This document shows, in pieces, positions 13,352-24,730 of a stretch of DNA of 64,000 nucleotides. The DNA lies in contig NW_026516665.1 in assembly GCF_025766255.1 (NCBI RefSeq), positions 496,001 through 560,000 on the forward strand, read 5' to 3'. The stretch's first letter is position 1. Every line of letters begins with the position of its first letter. The position numbers were made by a program, and so were the translations under genes. The notes beneath the pieces are model-generated. The model saw nothing but the letters and a program-made list of their open reading frames with translations, searched no databases and was not told the DNA's origin. This stretch comes from Zychaea mexicana (Eukaryota > Mucoromycota > Mucoromycetes > Mucorales > Lichtheimiaceae).

Positions 13352-14582
13352 TTACAACTTGGCCTGTTGCTTGCGAGCGAGAGTGGCAGTGATCAAACCT
13401 ACACATATCATAGACAATTCTCTTCTTTAGCAACCCTGATATCTTCACGGACCACTTATTTCCTTTTGATCTACACTCGTCCATTTCCTCAATCCAAAGA
13501 ACAAAAAACTTACCGGAGGGATCGGCCTGGGGGTGGTAGACTTCCATGTTCTTGCCAGCGTTGTCAATGTTGAACTTGCTCATGTCAACACCAACGTAGT
13601 GCTTGTTGGGGAGAGCATAGTAGACCTCGGCAACGGCAGGGAACTGAGCCAAGATGTGCTTTTGCATCAAGTAGAGAGTGGCCTGGACGGAAGCGGAGTC
13701 GTCGGTGGCAAAGGTATCGGTGGTGATCTTGCGAACACCGGCGTGGACGGCGGGGAAGTCAACCTTGGCCAAGGCGGCAGCCGAGGTAGGACCGAAGGTC
13801 CAGGTGCAGTTGACGGCAGTGGAGAAGATACGGTCCCAGACCTCGGGCAAGACGGTGTACTCATCCTTGTAGAATCCGTGGAAGGCCGAGCCAGTCGTCT
13901 TCAAAACCAAGAGCTTGTCAAGACCAGACTTGATGGAGATCTTGTCACCGGCACGGTAGTGATCGACTTCGGTGGTCGAGATATCCTCGCCGTCACGGAC
14001 GAACGAGTGGGGGTGGGGCTTGCCATCAACAAGCAAGCGAGTCCACTTGTGCTTGATGATCTTGACGTGAGCGCTGGAGATATGCTTGTACTGGTTGAGG
14101 ACGTGGCGGGTGATCTCCTGGGCGTACACTTCAATGTTATCCACGTTGGCGCTGCGCTTGGCAATGATGTTGCAGGTGTTCTTGCAAGTGTCTAAGATCA
14201 TTTATCCAACAAATTATATCTGCATAAGTGACCCCTTCATTGCCGGTGGTTTCTTCCCTTGACTGTGACCTCATAAACCTTCGATCCCATCACATCCACA
14301 TCTTTTAATTACCGGTAGTAACAACAACCGAGTTGTCAGCCTTGGTGTATGAAGTCTCAATGTCACCTTCCAACAAGAGTCGAACCTGTTTACAAATGTC
14401 ATTGTCAGTGACCTTGCCTTCCTTCTGCCCCTGAGCTTTTCTACCCTTCTGCCTTTGTTTATGCAACGTACAGTCAATTCAGTGCAGCGCTGGACATTTC
14501 CTTCCTTGTAAACGCGCATAAGACGGACCAAGTCCTTGCCGTAGCGGGCGGTCTTCAAGTAGACGTTGGAATCGTTCGACAT
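13352..14582 (-). CDS. Urate oxidase (uricase)
   Basis: Four coding exons on the minus strand: 14582-14472, 14385-14313, 14191-13514 and 13398-13352, giving 302 aa, the normal uricase length. It oxidises urate to 5-hydroxyisourate in peroxisomal purine breakdown. The N-terminus has the family pattern YGKDLVRLMRV, followed by the TKADNSVVVTTDTCKNT region. Further matches are SFVRDGEDISTTEV, LKTTGSAFHGFYKDEYT and ALPNKHYVGVDMSKFNIDN. The short last exon ends LITATLARKQQAKL, a PTS1 signal. A TATAAAAG box lies about 80 nt upstream. It is the convergent neighbour of acyl-CoA oxidase, so two peroxisomal matrix enzymes are adjacent. Confidence 0.95.
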
Positions 14583-14660
14583 TGTTGATAAGTTGGTTGA
14601 GATGTTTCTTGCGGATAAGAAGAGGTGAGGAAAAAAGTGAAAAGGAGATAAAGCGGAGCG

Positions 14661-14668
14661 CTTTTATA
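14661..14668 (-). promoter_or_regulatory. TATA box of urate oxidase
   Basis: Minus-strand TATAAAAG, 79 nt upstream of the uricase start codon at 14582. Confidence 0.65.
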
Positions 14669-17600
14669 GTGTTTGGAAAAAGCAAACATTATACCTTAGG
14701 ACGGAGTTTGTGCAACCCCCAGTTAGGCAACTGAATGGGTATTTTTCTCGCGATCACAGCATCGCACATCGGACCTTTTACACGGGTAGGTATACTCGCA
14801 CGCTCATTGGCTCAACGCTAGCAGAAATATAGCTATAATTGCATCAGCGCTTCTGAGAGGTCAACCATTGCGTGGCGTGATCCAGTATTTCGTGGAAATT
14901 CACTCTTTCCTTTGTCATCATCAGTAGCACACTGCCCCTTCTCGCCATTTCCCCACAATCCATACTGACGCATGCTTTTGGCACAAACAGAGGATCTTTG
15001 AGAAAAAAAATACCTTTGCGGCTGGCCAGTGTCTTGAAATACATAGCAAACGCACCGGGATGATGACAGTTCGCATGGGTTTTTGGTTGCTATAGGAGTT
15101 ATATTTCCCACGACGCAAGCAAAATTATTAAACTGTCTAGCAACGCATATGTCGCTATATCTTGAAATTATGCAATCGCTTGTCAACATTGATGCATCAC
15201 TACCCCCGGTCCTAATAAACAGTGTAAAGCTTGTTTTAGATCATGCAAATGTAAGCTAAATGCGCAGGAAAGAAGGCTTTTAGCAACGTTATTTGCACTA
15301 ATCTTTCCCCATTGCTCGTGCTGCTACAGAACAATGTATTTTGTCAATCCCCCCTGGCTGTGTCGACTAGCTTTGCTATAGCGTCATCGCGGAAGCTGTG
15401 TTAACGTTCATCCGTAAATAGACGGGTACACGAGCGGGTGCAAAGCGGAGCACAATATACCAGTCTAATTTGTGGGGTTTTACTCTCCTCTTCACGATAA
15501 AGCCTTCAAGATACTGTAATATCGCAAGTGCAAGCTTACCATTTCAACTCCTAAACTATCATACAGCCACGCTACGCAACACTTTCGGCTGATTTAAAAA
15601 TTAACATCTCAAGCATGGCATATACTCAGCCTATCACGACAGCTAACCTCCCACCTTTTCTTTTGGTGGTTAGACAGTGCTGTGTTTGTGTAGTGCATGT
15701 GGGGTAAGATTCGTCCAACATCAAACAAAAACACCAAGCTAAAAGAAGTAATTTGCCGCTCGCACAAGTCGCTTAAGGTATACAGCAGAGATCGCTGACT
15801 GCTGTACTGTGCATATATGCATTTTACTATTCCATATTCCACTACTTAGCATCTGGGTGCAAAACTCAAACAAAATATCAAGTAACATGTTTCGATACTT
15901 TGAAAAATCACAGATGTCAAAAGTGAGAAGATGGTATGGCCTAAGCTGCGCACATAGAACAAACGAAAAAGTGCAGTATAATAAGGTTGGGAAATATAGA
16001 AGTTTTGTAACCGTGGGAGCTTGTCCAATCACCATACAACACTATGTTCTGCCGAATAGCCAGAAAATTGAGAACTCGGAATTCCTACAGTCGACACACC
16101 TAACAAAATAAAAAATTGGAGTAAGTTAGGAGGCTGTGTAGGCATGTTTAAGCTACGAGGCGTGACAACAAGTGGCTATTTTTGTACAATGTATGCTTAG
16201 GGTGGAATAATGATCCTACCGTCGTTTGTTAGATATGTTTAGTTCATGCAGACGTTCTTCTTTTGGATAAAGGAGAATCTTCCAGATGCTGATGTCTAAT
16301 AGGTTCGCAAGACACAGGCACACTATTGCTGCATCTCAAACACATATTTATTTCTCGTACGATCAATTTTGGAGCCAATAGTGTGAGTGTAGGAGAGGTG
16401 ATGCTATATTTTAGTTTGACTAACTTTCGCTTCAATTATAGCAGATGGCAGAATGTAAATCGTCTTTCTACGTGTTTTCTCCAGAGCAAGTCCAGCAACA
16501 AAGCACTTACTTTTTGTGTGTCATGGAAGAATTTGGCCCACTTTCTAAGCATTTACTAGTTATATAATTAAAGAGCTCGTTGTATAGATAAGGCATACCA
16601 AATGTTTAAATACATTATTCAAAGCTCAAGAACCCTTGCTTTCCCTTCAAAATAAAGGGCCGTAGATAACGTGGCACAGTTTTAAAAGACTTATGTCGTA
16701 GTACATCCATAGTAAAAGCCGCCTAGCGCTGGTGGTTGTTGCCAACCGCATAATATTTATTTGCCCAATCTCAGCATTAAGCATCATAACCAGCCCGATC
16801 AACAGTTCTAATACTGTAGTTTCACGTCTTACTTGCACTCTTCTTATTATAAGAGCTCTAGAGTGTAGGTCAATTGCACATATGTCTTTAAATAAAACAT
16901 TGAAATACTTACTGTACACCATCTGTGCACTCTTTAATATCATTGACCCAGATCCCTAAAATTTCAACACCACGGCAGATCTCATTCGCACTGATTATAT
17001 CAATTGTACAGAAATAAACGACAGTAGAGACATAATGCACGGGTCAATTGATTTAGTCTTCTACTAACGTTTGGAGCATACTCTGTGTCTGTATGCGAGT
17101 AAAACAAAAAGGCATGCTCTAGGTGTAAAACTTTACTGAAAAAGGTACCCAACCAGGCACTTAAAAAATGGCACCTAAGAAGGAAAGTTACAAGCACGAA
17201 TAAGTGTTGGATTTCGATTGGTAAACACTATACATATGATATCTACTTAAAAATAGCTACAGTACTTACTAGGGAAAAGCGCAGAGTCATGACTAGTTTT
17301 CGACAGCTTGTCGCCTAGTTATTATACCGGTACTTGTAGTATTAACAAATAAAAAAAAACATCATATATGTGCCGTCCTTGTTCACTTTTTTTCGATGGT
17401 TAAACCCCACCCTTCGCTTTGCCATGTTTTCTTTAAAACCACAAAGCTCAGCAACCATGTCATCCGTGTGTAGCTTAATCTTCAACTGTGTAATGGGTCT
17501 TGAAATGGGTACATACCTAATTTTTGATAGACTTTTAAGTGTCTTGAGTGGTCATTACCTATCGTAGGTTAGTTTAATCAAAAGCCATTGATATCAGCCA

Positions 17601-19963
17601 ACGTAAAGAGTTCAATGTCAATTTTTGCTGAAGAGCTAATGACAATGTGATGGAGTTCTGTAATGATCCAGCAAAACCGAACGCCTCGCAGGTCCCTTAA
17701 TGAAGACAGTAACTCATTGATTTCGAATTGCTCTAATGCTTTGATGACATATTATTATTCAAAGAAAGACGAAAGAGCAAATGTATCAACATGCTATCAG
17801 CGTATATTAACAGCGTCTTCGTATCGAATACATACATGGCATTTTGTGAAGGTGTTGTATGTGTGGTGAACCACATTAACACACTGCTTAAGATATCAAC
17901 AATACGATATTCGATTAACATTATAGCACGCACATATGAATACTACGGCATTCCGGCTAAGCACTATTGAATAAAACCTCTTACTCAGACGATGTGCATA
18001 TCTTCTTTACCCATCTTTTCTTTCTGTGTTTATACGCAACGTATATAGTATAATGAAAGAATCACATATTTAGCAATAAAAATCATAATCATATGTACAA
18101 TAGCAATTACTAGTTTTTGGAGCTATATTAATATGATAGATTGTATACTTCCGAAACACGTCTGGGATTACGTGATGCTGGAACACCGGCGGTACGCTCA
18201 ACTCCTGATGCTGCAGTTTTTAAAGAGTAGACGAGTTGAAGACCATCAAGATATGAATAATAGTACTACCACTTTTCTTGCTTTAAAAGAGTCGATATTT
18301 TCAGTGCTACTATTTCTTTGACTAGGCACTTACTCTAAAAGTTGATCTGAAGTATCATAGAGTAACTGTGCTCGTAAAACAACAATGTACATTCGTTGAT
18401 TAACTGCTGTTAAAAGCAAACCTCGCGTTAAAAGGGGCGTTGCAACAGCTTAAAAGCAAATAAAATGTATGCATTTTTTGTTTATCAGGGTATACAATGA
18501 AGTACAACGCGTAATCTAGCGCTATTCATCTGTTATTATTCTCAAACTTCCTCTAGCTATAAGGTCTAGAGTTATATCATAACGACTGAAATCGCGTGAA
18601 TCTACACATCGTATGATAATGTGATACTAATAAGGAGATATATCTAAGGTACCAAAGAAGCATCTTCTTCGTCTCTTTATTGCTCAGCTGACAGGGGCCT
18701 ACTGTAAAAAGGATCTCTCTGCCAAGTGTAAAATGGAAGCATCGCTGGCTTTCGACAAACCAACAAAGAACAAAAAATAACGCCCGACCTTAAAGTATAG
18801 CACTCTGGATGGTGTTTTGTTTATTAACACAGTACCTCTATAAACTGAACGGCAGACTCTAAAGTGGAGATGCAGGAGGTGTGCCACATGTGGAAAAGCC
18901 CATCAAAGGAGTCCTGATAGCAAAATCTGACAGGAATTTAGATTACCCCCTAATGATCAAATCGATTGCGATTTCTGCATTCACCATGACAACAACAAGC
19001 TGCAGTAGCATTTTTGACGTGCCTCATTTTTTCTCTATATGTAGATACAGTAGTAAAAGTCAAATTCGCTTATACATACTGTTTGCCTGTCACCGCACAA
19101 ATGCACAATGTAGACTTTTCCTCGCCTCTCCTTATTTTTAATTTACTGCAATACCATATCGCCAAAAGGCAGAGACCAGACAATGTCTGAATTTTTTTGC
19201 TGGGGGCCCTACATGAGCGTTGATAAAGCTTTTTGTTATCTTACAACGTCCTTGGGCGCGGCTCATCTCGGAGTGCCCCGAAGCAGCAATCAAGCTGGTT
19301 TTTCTTGTGGTACTAGCCTCTGATAGTGCGATAGCTTGATGCAATCTCAGATAGACTTTTCTCTTGGCACACAAAAACGAAAAGGCAAAAATAAACATAG
19401 TTTACAAAGTTCAATTGGCCAAAGTACGACTTAAACATCAAGAATAAGCATGTATGAGCATATCTCAGGTCCTTTTATTGCAATTGCGTTACTTTTTTTC
19501 AAGTAGAAATTCTTTACAATCTTTTGATGGAGACCACAAGAATTTTGGGGGGAGGCGTGTGTGTGTTTCTGATATTGTCCAAATTTGGATAATGGAAATT
19601 CATCACGTGGGAAGTATACAAATGCATAGCTCGCAGCTGGGCTTGCATTTCTCGAGTTTCCAAAAGGAGACCGTAATGGGTTCAAAAGATTTAGTAAAAA
19701 AGTTTACGCCAAAGGCAGTACTTTGCACAAATTCCCATAAAGAACGGCTGTATTTGTTTGGAAGGGTTTGGGTATTCTGGATATTGAACCTCTTTTTGAT
19801 AGCTGGTCCAATAACTGCAGTCGTTGTATACATCAAGAGCACTACTGACTGTCCTAGAATGCCTTGTCTGATAGAAGAGCAGCCGTTCCATCATCAGATG
19901 AGCTCAAGCGTTCACCGATAGTATTTACGCAGAATAACGAGAGCACCGATTTACGAGATGATA
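14669..19963. other. Gene-poor AT-rich region
   Basis: More than 5 kb without a gene I can support. Many short frames occur on both strands (for example plus 15809-16111, plus 18133-18321, plus 19454-19921 and minus 14833-15189). None joins into a spliced product or shows a known domain. It may contain eroded coding sequence or mobile-element DNA like that seen to its right. Confidence 0.4.
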
Positions 19964-20955
19964 TTATTTGGCTACTTTTCTATCATTAGCACATATTATA
20001 TTAGCCTTTGCGCCATATTTAAATGAAATTCCAGAGCGACCACCTTCGATGATGACCGTTCTAGTGAAAGACGCCGCGACTGGTGCCTTTTTGCCTTGTC
20101 CTAATCCTTGTGAAGCTTGATGACAGGCTTCACTTCTTGGCATTTTGATGTGATGGACAGCGCTTGCCTTTTCTCTGTACTGCCACCCAAGGGAGTCGTT
20201 CTGACCAAGACGTCATCGTTCACTTGATATTCCCAATTTCCATCGCTTCCTGTTGGCATACTTGGCTTGTCAATCCGTCGCTTTTCGTTGATCACTAGAG
20301 TGTTGTCAAGACGGATGGACTTTAATCGTTTGGCAAAAACGCCTGCTGATTCAACGTCAGAGATTGGCGTCATTGTAGGTGTGCTCGAGAACTGACAGCC
20401 ATTTGTGTGCTAAACTGTTTGGTTATATGCGACGTAATGACGAAGCATATCCTTGAGCGTGTTCCAACGGTCCGTCTGAGTATGGATGTAACTTGCTTAA
20501 AAGATCTCTGTGTATAGCCAAGTATCGTCGTCAAGGCCTTTTGAAAAAGTAAATGACTCACCCATATTGCATTGTTTGTGTGGATCGATCTCGGATACCT
20601 TTGTCCAAGGGATAGAGGATACGTCGATCGCAAGATAAACTCCTTGAGCGAGCCTCCTACTCTCGAACAACCACAACAAGTTTGATCCTTTGCTAAAATA
20701 GCTTTTGAGTTGGCGAACACTAGCTTGCTCCATACGAATATCGACAGTGAAAGGCGTGTAGGCGTTTATTTGCGAAACAACTTCTTTTGGCAGGACGCAA
20801 CTGCACAATGCCTTTTGCACCTGTTGGCAGATCCATCGTAACATATACTCAATAGACCCAGCGGATAATCAGCTGGCACCATGCCGTCTTGCTATATCCT
20901 TGGTCGTTGACTAGTATACCAGCTTCCGGTTGCGCATGATGCTCTGGAAAGCCTT
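19964..20955 (-). pseudogene. Decayed unidentified protein-coding gene
   Basis: Several consecutive minus-strand stretches look coding but do not join into one frame. One runs from after a CTTTAG acceptor at 20956 (EGFPEHHAQPEAGILVNDQG) and needs a frame change near 20850. The next contains ASVRQLKSYFSKGSNLLWLF and AIDVSSIPWTKVSEIDPHKQ, ending at a GTGAGT donor after 20557. Across an intron it continues in phase as ASYIHTQTDRWNTLKDMLRH, reaches an in-frame TAG at 20412-20410, and stays open afterwards with TPISDVESAGVFAKRLKSI. A last coding-like stretch (GQGKKAPVAASFTRTVIIEG) needs another frame change. I do not recognise the family. A real gene with unusual introns is the alternative. Confidence 0.4.
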
Positions 20956-21516
20956 CTAAAGATAAAAGCATCAATCTTTGGGTGTTTGACGCTATGTAAT
21001 GAACACCCAATGTTTCGTTATCAAGTAGAATTCATCATTCCACTAGTGTCTAACTTTGACAACTTAGTTGTCTGCCAGATAACCGACCAACAAGTGGTCT
21101 TGTAGACAACCATTATACTGGACGCCAAGATGATATATTTTACCTCTAACGCCCAGTCAGCGCCAAATTAAAAAAAAAGTATAATCAGCAAGGTAAAATC
21201 CTGTAAAAAGGTTGTAACACTGTAAATTTAGTGTGTGCAACGTAACGCCAACCGCGCATTACGAGTCTAAAATAACGTGTTGGCGATGGTACTTACTTAT
21301 CAATGGCGCAGGAAGAGCCGTTTCCTTCCGAATCTGTGGGTCTTGAAGTAAACAGTAAATCGGATGGGTGTTGTATAGCAGATAGTGGTAGTAATAGTAA
21401 TAGTAGTAATATAGGTTTTATTATATAGTATAGATTAGAACAAAAAAGTAGGATGCTTATTCGTTGCAGGTTAAAGAAGAAGAAGAAGATTTGAAAAGTA
21501 GTGTGTGGGTTTCCAT
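20956..21516. other. Intergenic region
   Basis: AT-rich DNA between the decayed gene and the 3' end of the Kre9-like gene. A TAG/TAA-type trinucleotide run near 21385-21420 and a GAA run near 21475-21490 lie in the probable 3' UTR of the Kre9-like gene. No gene was seen. Confidence 0.5.
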
Positions 21517-22607
21517 CTAAGCGACCAAAACGGCAGCAATAAGGGCTGGTGCAACCATGGCAACAGCGGTCCACTTGGCACCCATCACAGCAGCATTTTC
21601 AGCGTCCTCCTCTTCGGGCTCGGCAGTCTCGGTGGCGTTCTGGGTCTCTTCGGCAGAGGATGAGGGGGAGACAGAGCTCGAGGACTCCTGCGAAGCGGAA
21701 GCAGAGGCAGAGGCAGAGGCAGAGGCGGACGAGGGAGCGGCAGATGACGAAGCGGCGACTGAAGAAGAGGCGGCTGGGGAAGAGGCGGGGGAAGACGAAG
21801 CGGAACCACCACCAATGCTAAAGCCACCAGAGTAGTTGTACTCGCTAGAAAACACAAACAAAATGAATTAGGATTAGGCCCTCTTGTCTGTGTATGCGTG
21901 TTAAGTTCAGAGTAGTAGTAAGATGGAGCATTACGTCGAGCCTTCATCGGAGGTGTAAATGTACTGGAGAGCATAGGTTCCGCTGGCATCAACGCTGGCT
22001 GGGACCTAATAGAACGCGGGTTTAACGGATGCAAATTTACGGTTACACACTATTGTTCCTTTTGTCTATTTTGGAGACATCTTTTTGCGTGTTTTTCTCG
22101 TCTTTCTAAAGGGCTCATCTATTTACCGTCCAGTCGTACGATCCAGAGCTGCCGTCGACAGTGAATTCAACACCGGTGGGGCTCAAGTTGTTGGTGTTGG
22201 TACCTTCAAGCAATCTCACGGTGACATCCTGATCAAGACCGTTGAGCCAGGCTAAAGACAAGTTTAAAGAATGATGATGATTAGACGGTCTCTTGGGGGG
22301 GGATATAAAGTACATGCAAGTGATGTAATTGCATGTGATTATCGAGATAGTAACGGCTCAAGGATCAAACTTACTGACGGTGATGCTTTTTCAAGTAGAC
22401 GAGGGAGGAATTGCGAGTTAGCACAGGTGTGTGTCAAGAGCTTCGACCAGCAAAAAAAAAAAAAAAGGTCATTGATACTTACTCTTGGCCAGCTTCGAGC
22501 TGAGTGCCCTCGACAGGGTAGGTGGTGTAGAAGGGGGCGTCCTGGGCAAAGACACCAGCAATGGCAAGGAAAAGAGTGACAAGGGTCGCGAAAGCGGTGG
22601 ACATCAT
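21517..22607 (-). CDS. Kre9/Knh1-like GPI-anchored cell-wall protein
   Basis: Five coding exons on the minus strand: 22607-22483, 22385-22375 (an 11-nt microexon), 22251-22127, 22005-21935 and 21844-21517, giving 219 aa. Residues 1 to about 22 form a secretion signal (ATLVTLFLAIAGVFAQ). Residues about 25-115 form a beta-sandwich of the Kre9/Knh1 N-terminal type: YPVEGTQLEAGQ, ITVTWLNGL, VTVRLLEG, GSYDWTVPASVDASGTYALQ. A Ser/Ala-rich, probably O-mannosylated stalk follows (about 120-185). The protein ends in a hydrophobic segment (AVAMVAPALIAAVLVA) typical of GPI attachment. Such proteins reside in the fungal wall or plasma membrane and are linked to beta-glucan assembly, although the exact role in this group is unknown. 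Confidence 0.88.
22375..22385 (-). other. 11-nt internal microexon of the Kre9-like gene
   Basis: CATCACCGTCA on the minus strand lies between an AAAAAG acceptor and a perfect GTAAGT donor. It supplies D-I-T-V-T and restores the reading phase. Skipping it leads to an early stop in exon 3. Confidence 0.75.
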
Positions 22608-22688
22608 TTTCGGAATTCTCGACAAGGAAGGGAAGAGAGAGAGAAAGAGAGGGAGAGAGTTGATTTCGATTTGGTGCAAGGACAGTGG

Positions 22689-22702
22689 GGCCTTTTTAAA
22701 TA
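22689..22702 (-). promoter_or_regulatory. TATA-like element of the Kre9-like gene
   Basis: Minus-strand GGTATTTAAAAAGG about 85-95 nt upstream of the start codon at 22607. Confidence 0.45.
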
Positions 22703-23606
22703 CCGAGAGACAGACAGTGCCGAATGTGTACTCAGATTGGCACAATTGCTCACTCACACACACACAGGACAGGACGACGAGAAAAATGGAAAGGGTGGTT
22801 TGTACTTTATATTTCGAAATCTTTCTTTTCTACTGGACCCCGTCGTGCTCCCTAATGAAGAAAGGATTCGATCATCACAAATTAACTGTCCGCTCTCTCT
22901 CTCTCTCTCTCTTGCCCTTTCTTTGATCCACTTTGGTAGCATTGTGACAGCTTCAATTCCTAGTGTGCCTCTCTCAAAGTGCTGCCAAGGACCAGGGCAA
23001 CAGCGTGGTGCCCATGATCATGGTCTATCCGACGTGTTTGGTTGTTAGAGACAAGTAGGTAAGGTTCCCTTTGGCGGTTTCCCCATATATGCTGGGTGGC
23101 AACAAGATTAAACACAGACGGTGCACAAAAAGAAAAGGGCGGCTTCGCATTCGAGATCTCAGGTGCCACAAGCCTTCTCGCTTCGTGGTTGGTTGATGAC
23201 TGGTAACATTGGCAAGTGAGCAGACAAGCTTTTATGATACACACATTTTGTACAATTAAAGAGATGCCCGTGCGTTGCGAGCGATTTCCACAAAATATTC
23301 TAAATATACGCTGATGTGCTTCTCAACATTCTTTTTTTTTTTTTGACCTTTTTGGAAGAAACTTGATGAGAAGGATACGTCCTACCGTTTCTGCTGTCAC
23401 TTGTAATTATGGGAGCAGAAGCAGCACTTTGTTCTGTAATTTGGTTAGTAGAGACACAAAGAGTCATGTTTGTGTGTTTCCTGTTACGGAGAGGCGATAC
23501 ATAATTCTTTTGAAATGCTTTACTGTGAATAAGGAAGATAATGAAACATAGGCTGCTGGGGAGTGGGGTTGGATGACAGTGTTGGAAAAAAAAAGGGTAT
23601 ATATGT
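22703..23606. other. Intergenic region
   Basis: Promoter side of the Kre9-like gene, with a CT run (about 22895-22911) and a T run near 23331-23344. No coding signal was found on either strand. Confidence 0.5.
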
Positions 23607-23816
23607 TCATTCCTCCACTGGATTGTGTTCCCACTTTATTTTTTGAGGTTTGTTTGTAAATCTGATCTTGATGTCGGCATCGTCATCGTTTTGACGCAAG
23701 CCGTATTCCTTGGGTTCAGCGATCGACTCTTCTGGTAATTTCAAACCGATCCAGTCATCTGCCTTGATGGGAAGGTTTTTTGCTTGCCAGTGGATGTGTG
23801 TAAATTGACTGTCCAT
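23607..23816 (-). CDS. Small hypothetical acidic protein
   Basis: A single-exon open frame of 69 aa starting at an ATG with A at -3 (AACATGG). The composition is ordinary soluble protein: MDSQFTHIHWQAKNLPIKAD at the start, an acidic DDDAD patch in the middle and EHNPVEE at the end. There is no signal peptide, membrane segment or known motif. Balanced composition and the sizeable gap with no competing gene favour a real small gene. I do not recognise the family, and it could be the last exon of a longer gene. Confidence 0.5.
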   Translation of the reverse strand: MDSQFTHIHWQAKNLPIKADDWIGLKLPEESIAEPKEYGLRQNDDDADIKIRFTNKPQKIKWEHNPVEE

Positions 23817-24585
23817 GTTTCAAGTTGTTTTCAAGACGCGTCTCGTTGCAAAGTTGTTGTATAAGTTTTAAAAAGCAGAGTCAGTCCAGTAGATCCAATC
23901 AAATCGGCTGGTTTCACTTTCATTTATTGTTCATGCCAGCCGGCCTCCCTGGTGAAGCAGCATTTTTTTCAGCAGGGTCCAAGGGGGGGGGGAAAGGGGA
24001 GGAGGGAGGTTTAAAGGATTTTTTTTTTACATTGGGCAGTGGTAAAGTTGTAAGGACAAGTGGGACCTCTTCTTTTCTTTCTTTGCTCATCTGTCCTAGT
24101 AACTGTTTGTGCACGTACACGGAAATGTCATGCGCATGGACATGATCCATCAAACGACGCATACTATGTCTGAGACATCATTTCGCAGACTAAAAAAAGC
24201 GATCATGCACGCGCTTTGTGTCGCCCCAGGAGCTGGGCTTGGCCCTTTTGTACCAAGTAGCTTTCGTGCTGCTGTGATAATCCTGACGACGCAAGTGGTC
24301 CGCCGCTCCTGTCTGCAGATCACTCGGCAGTTCTTCCAAAGTCGACAAGGAAGCAAAGGGCTGAGAGATCAAAAAAAAAATGCTTAAAACGCAGAACAAA
24401 GAGTGTCACACCGGTGACCAGGAGCAGCAACAACCGTGTTCATAAAAGGAACCCAAGCTTGTATCGCCTAGAATTTACGAGTGTCAAGGCAGAGTGAATT
24501 GGATGCCCGCTTGTCTAGGATGATGTTGGGTTGAGCGTGCACTCACTCTTTGTGTGTTGGATGTGCTAGTTTGCTCACTCACTCA

Positions 24586-24619
<34 letters not shown>

Positions 24620-24730
24620 ACACTCACTTTTCGCCTTTCTTTTTTTCTTGGAACTTCATCTGGCTTGCCCCTGCCTTTTAACAGCTTTAGCCATTCCTTG
24701 ATATCTTATTATCTAGCCTCAAAACAAACA
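23817..24730. other. Divergent intergenic region
   Basis: Lies between the small hypothetical gene (minus) and the phosphoesterase gene (plus). It contains a G run (about 23985-23994) and a long CT-rich tract (24580-24622) that probably belongs to the promoter or 5' UTR of the plus-strand gene. Confidence 0.5.

Noticed and set aside
13533..14195. 220-codon plus-strand open frame
   Set aside because: Antisense shadow of urate oxidase exon 3, whose conserved motifs are on the minus strand.
20410..20412. Possible stop-codon reassignment (TAG read as Gln)
   Set aside because: Intact genes in the window use TAG and TAA as normal stops (PEP4, RPB9, the Kre9-like gene, Rheb, ABD1), so in-frame stops are better explained by gene decay.
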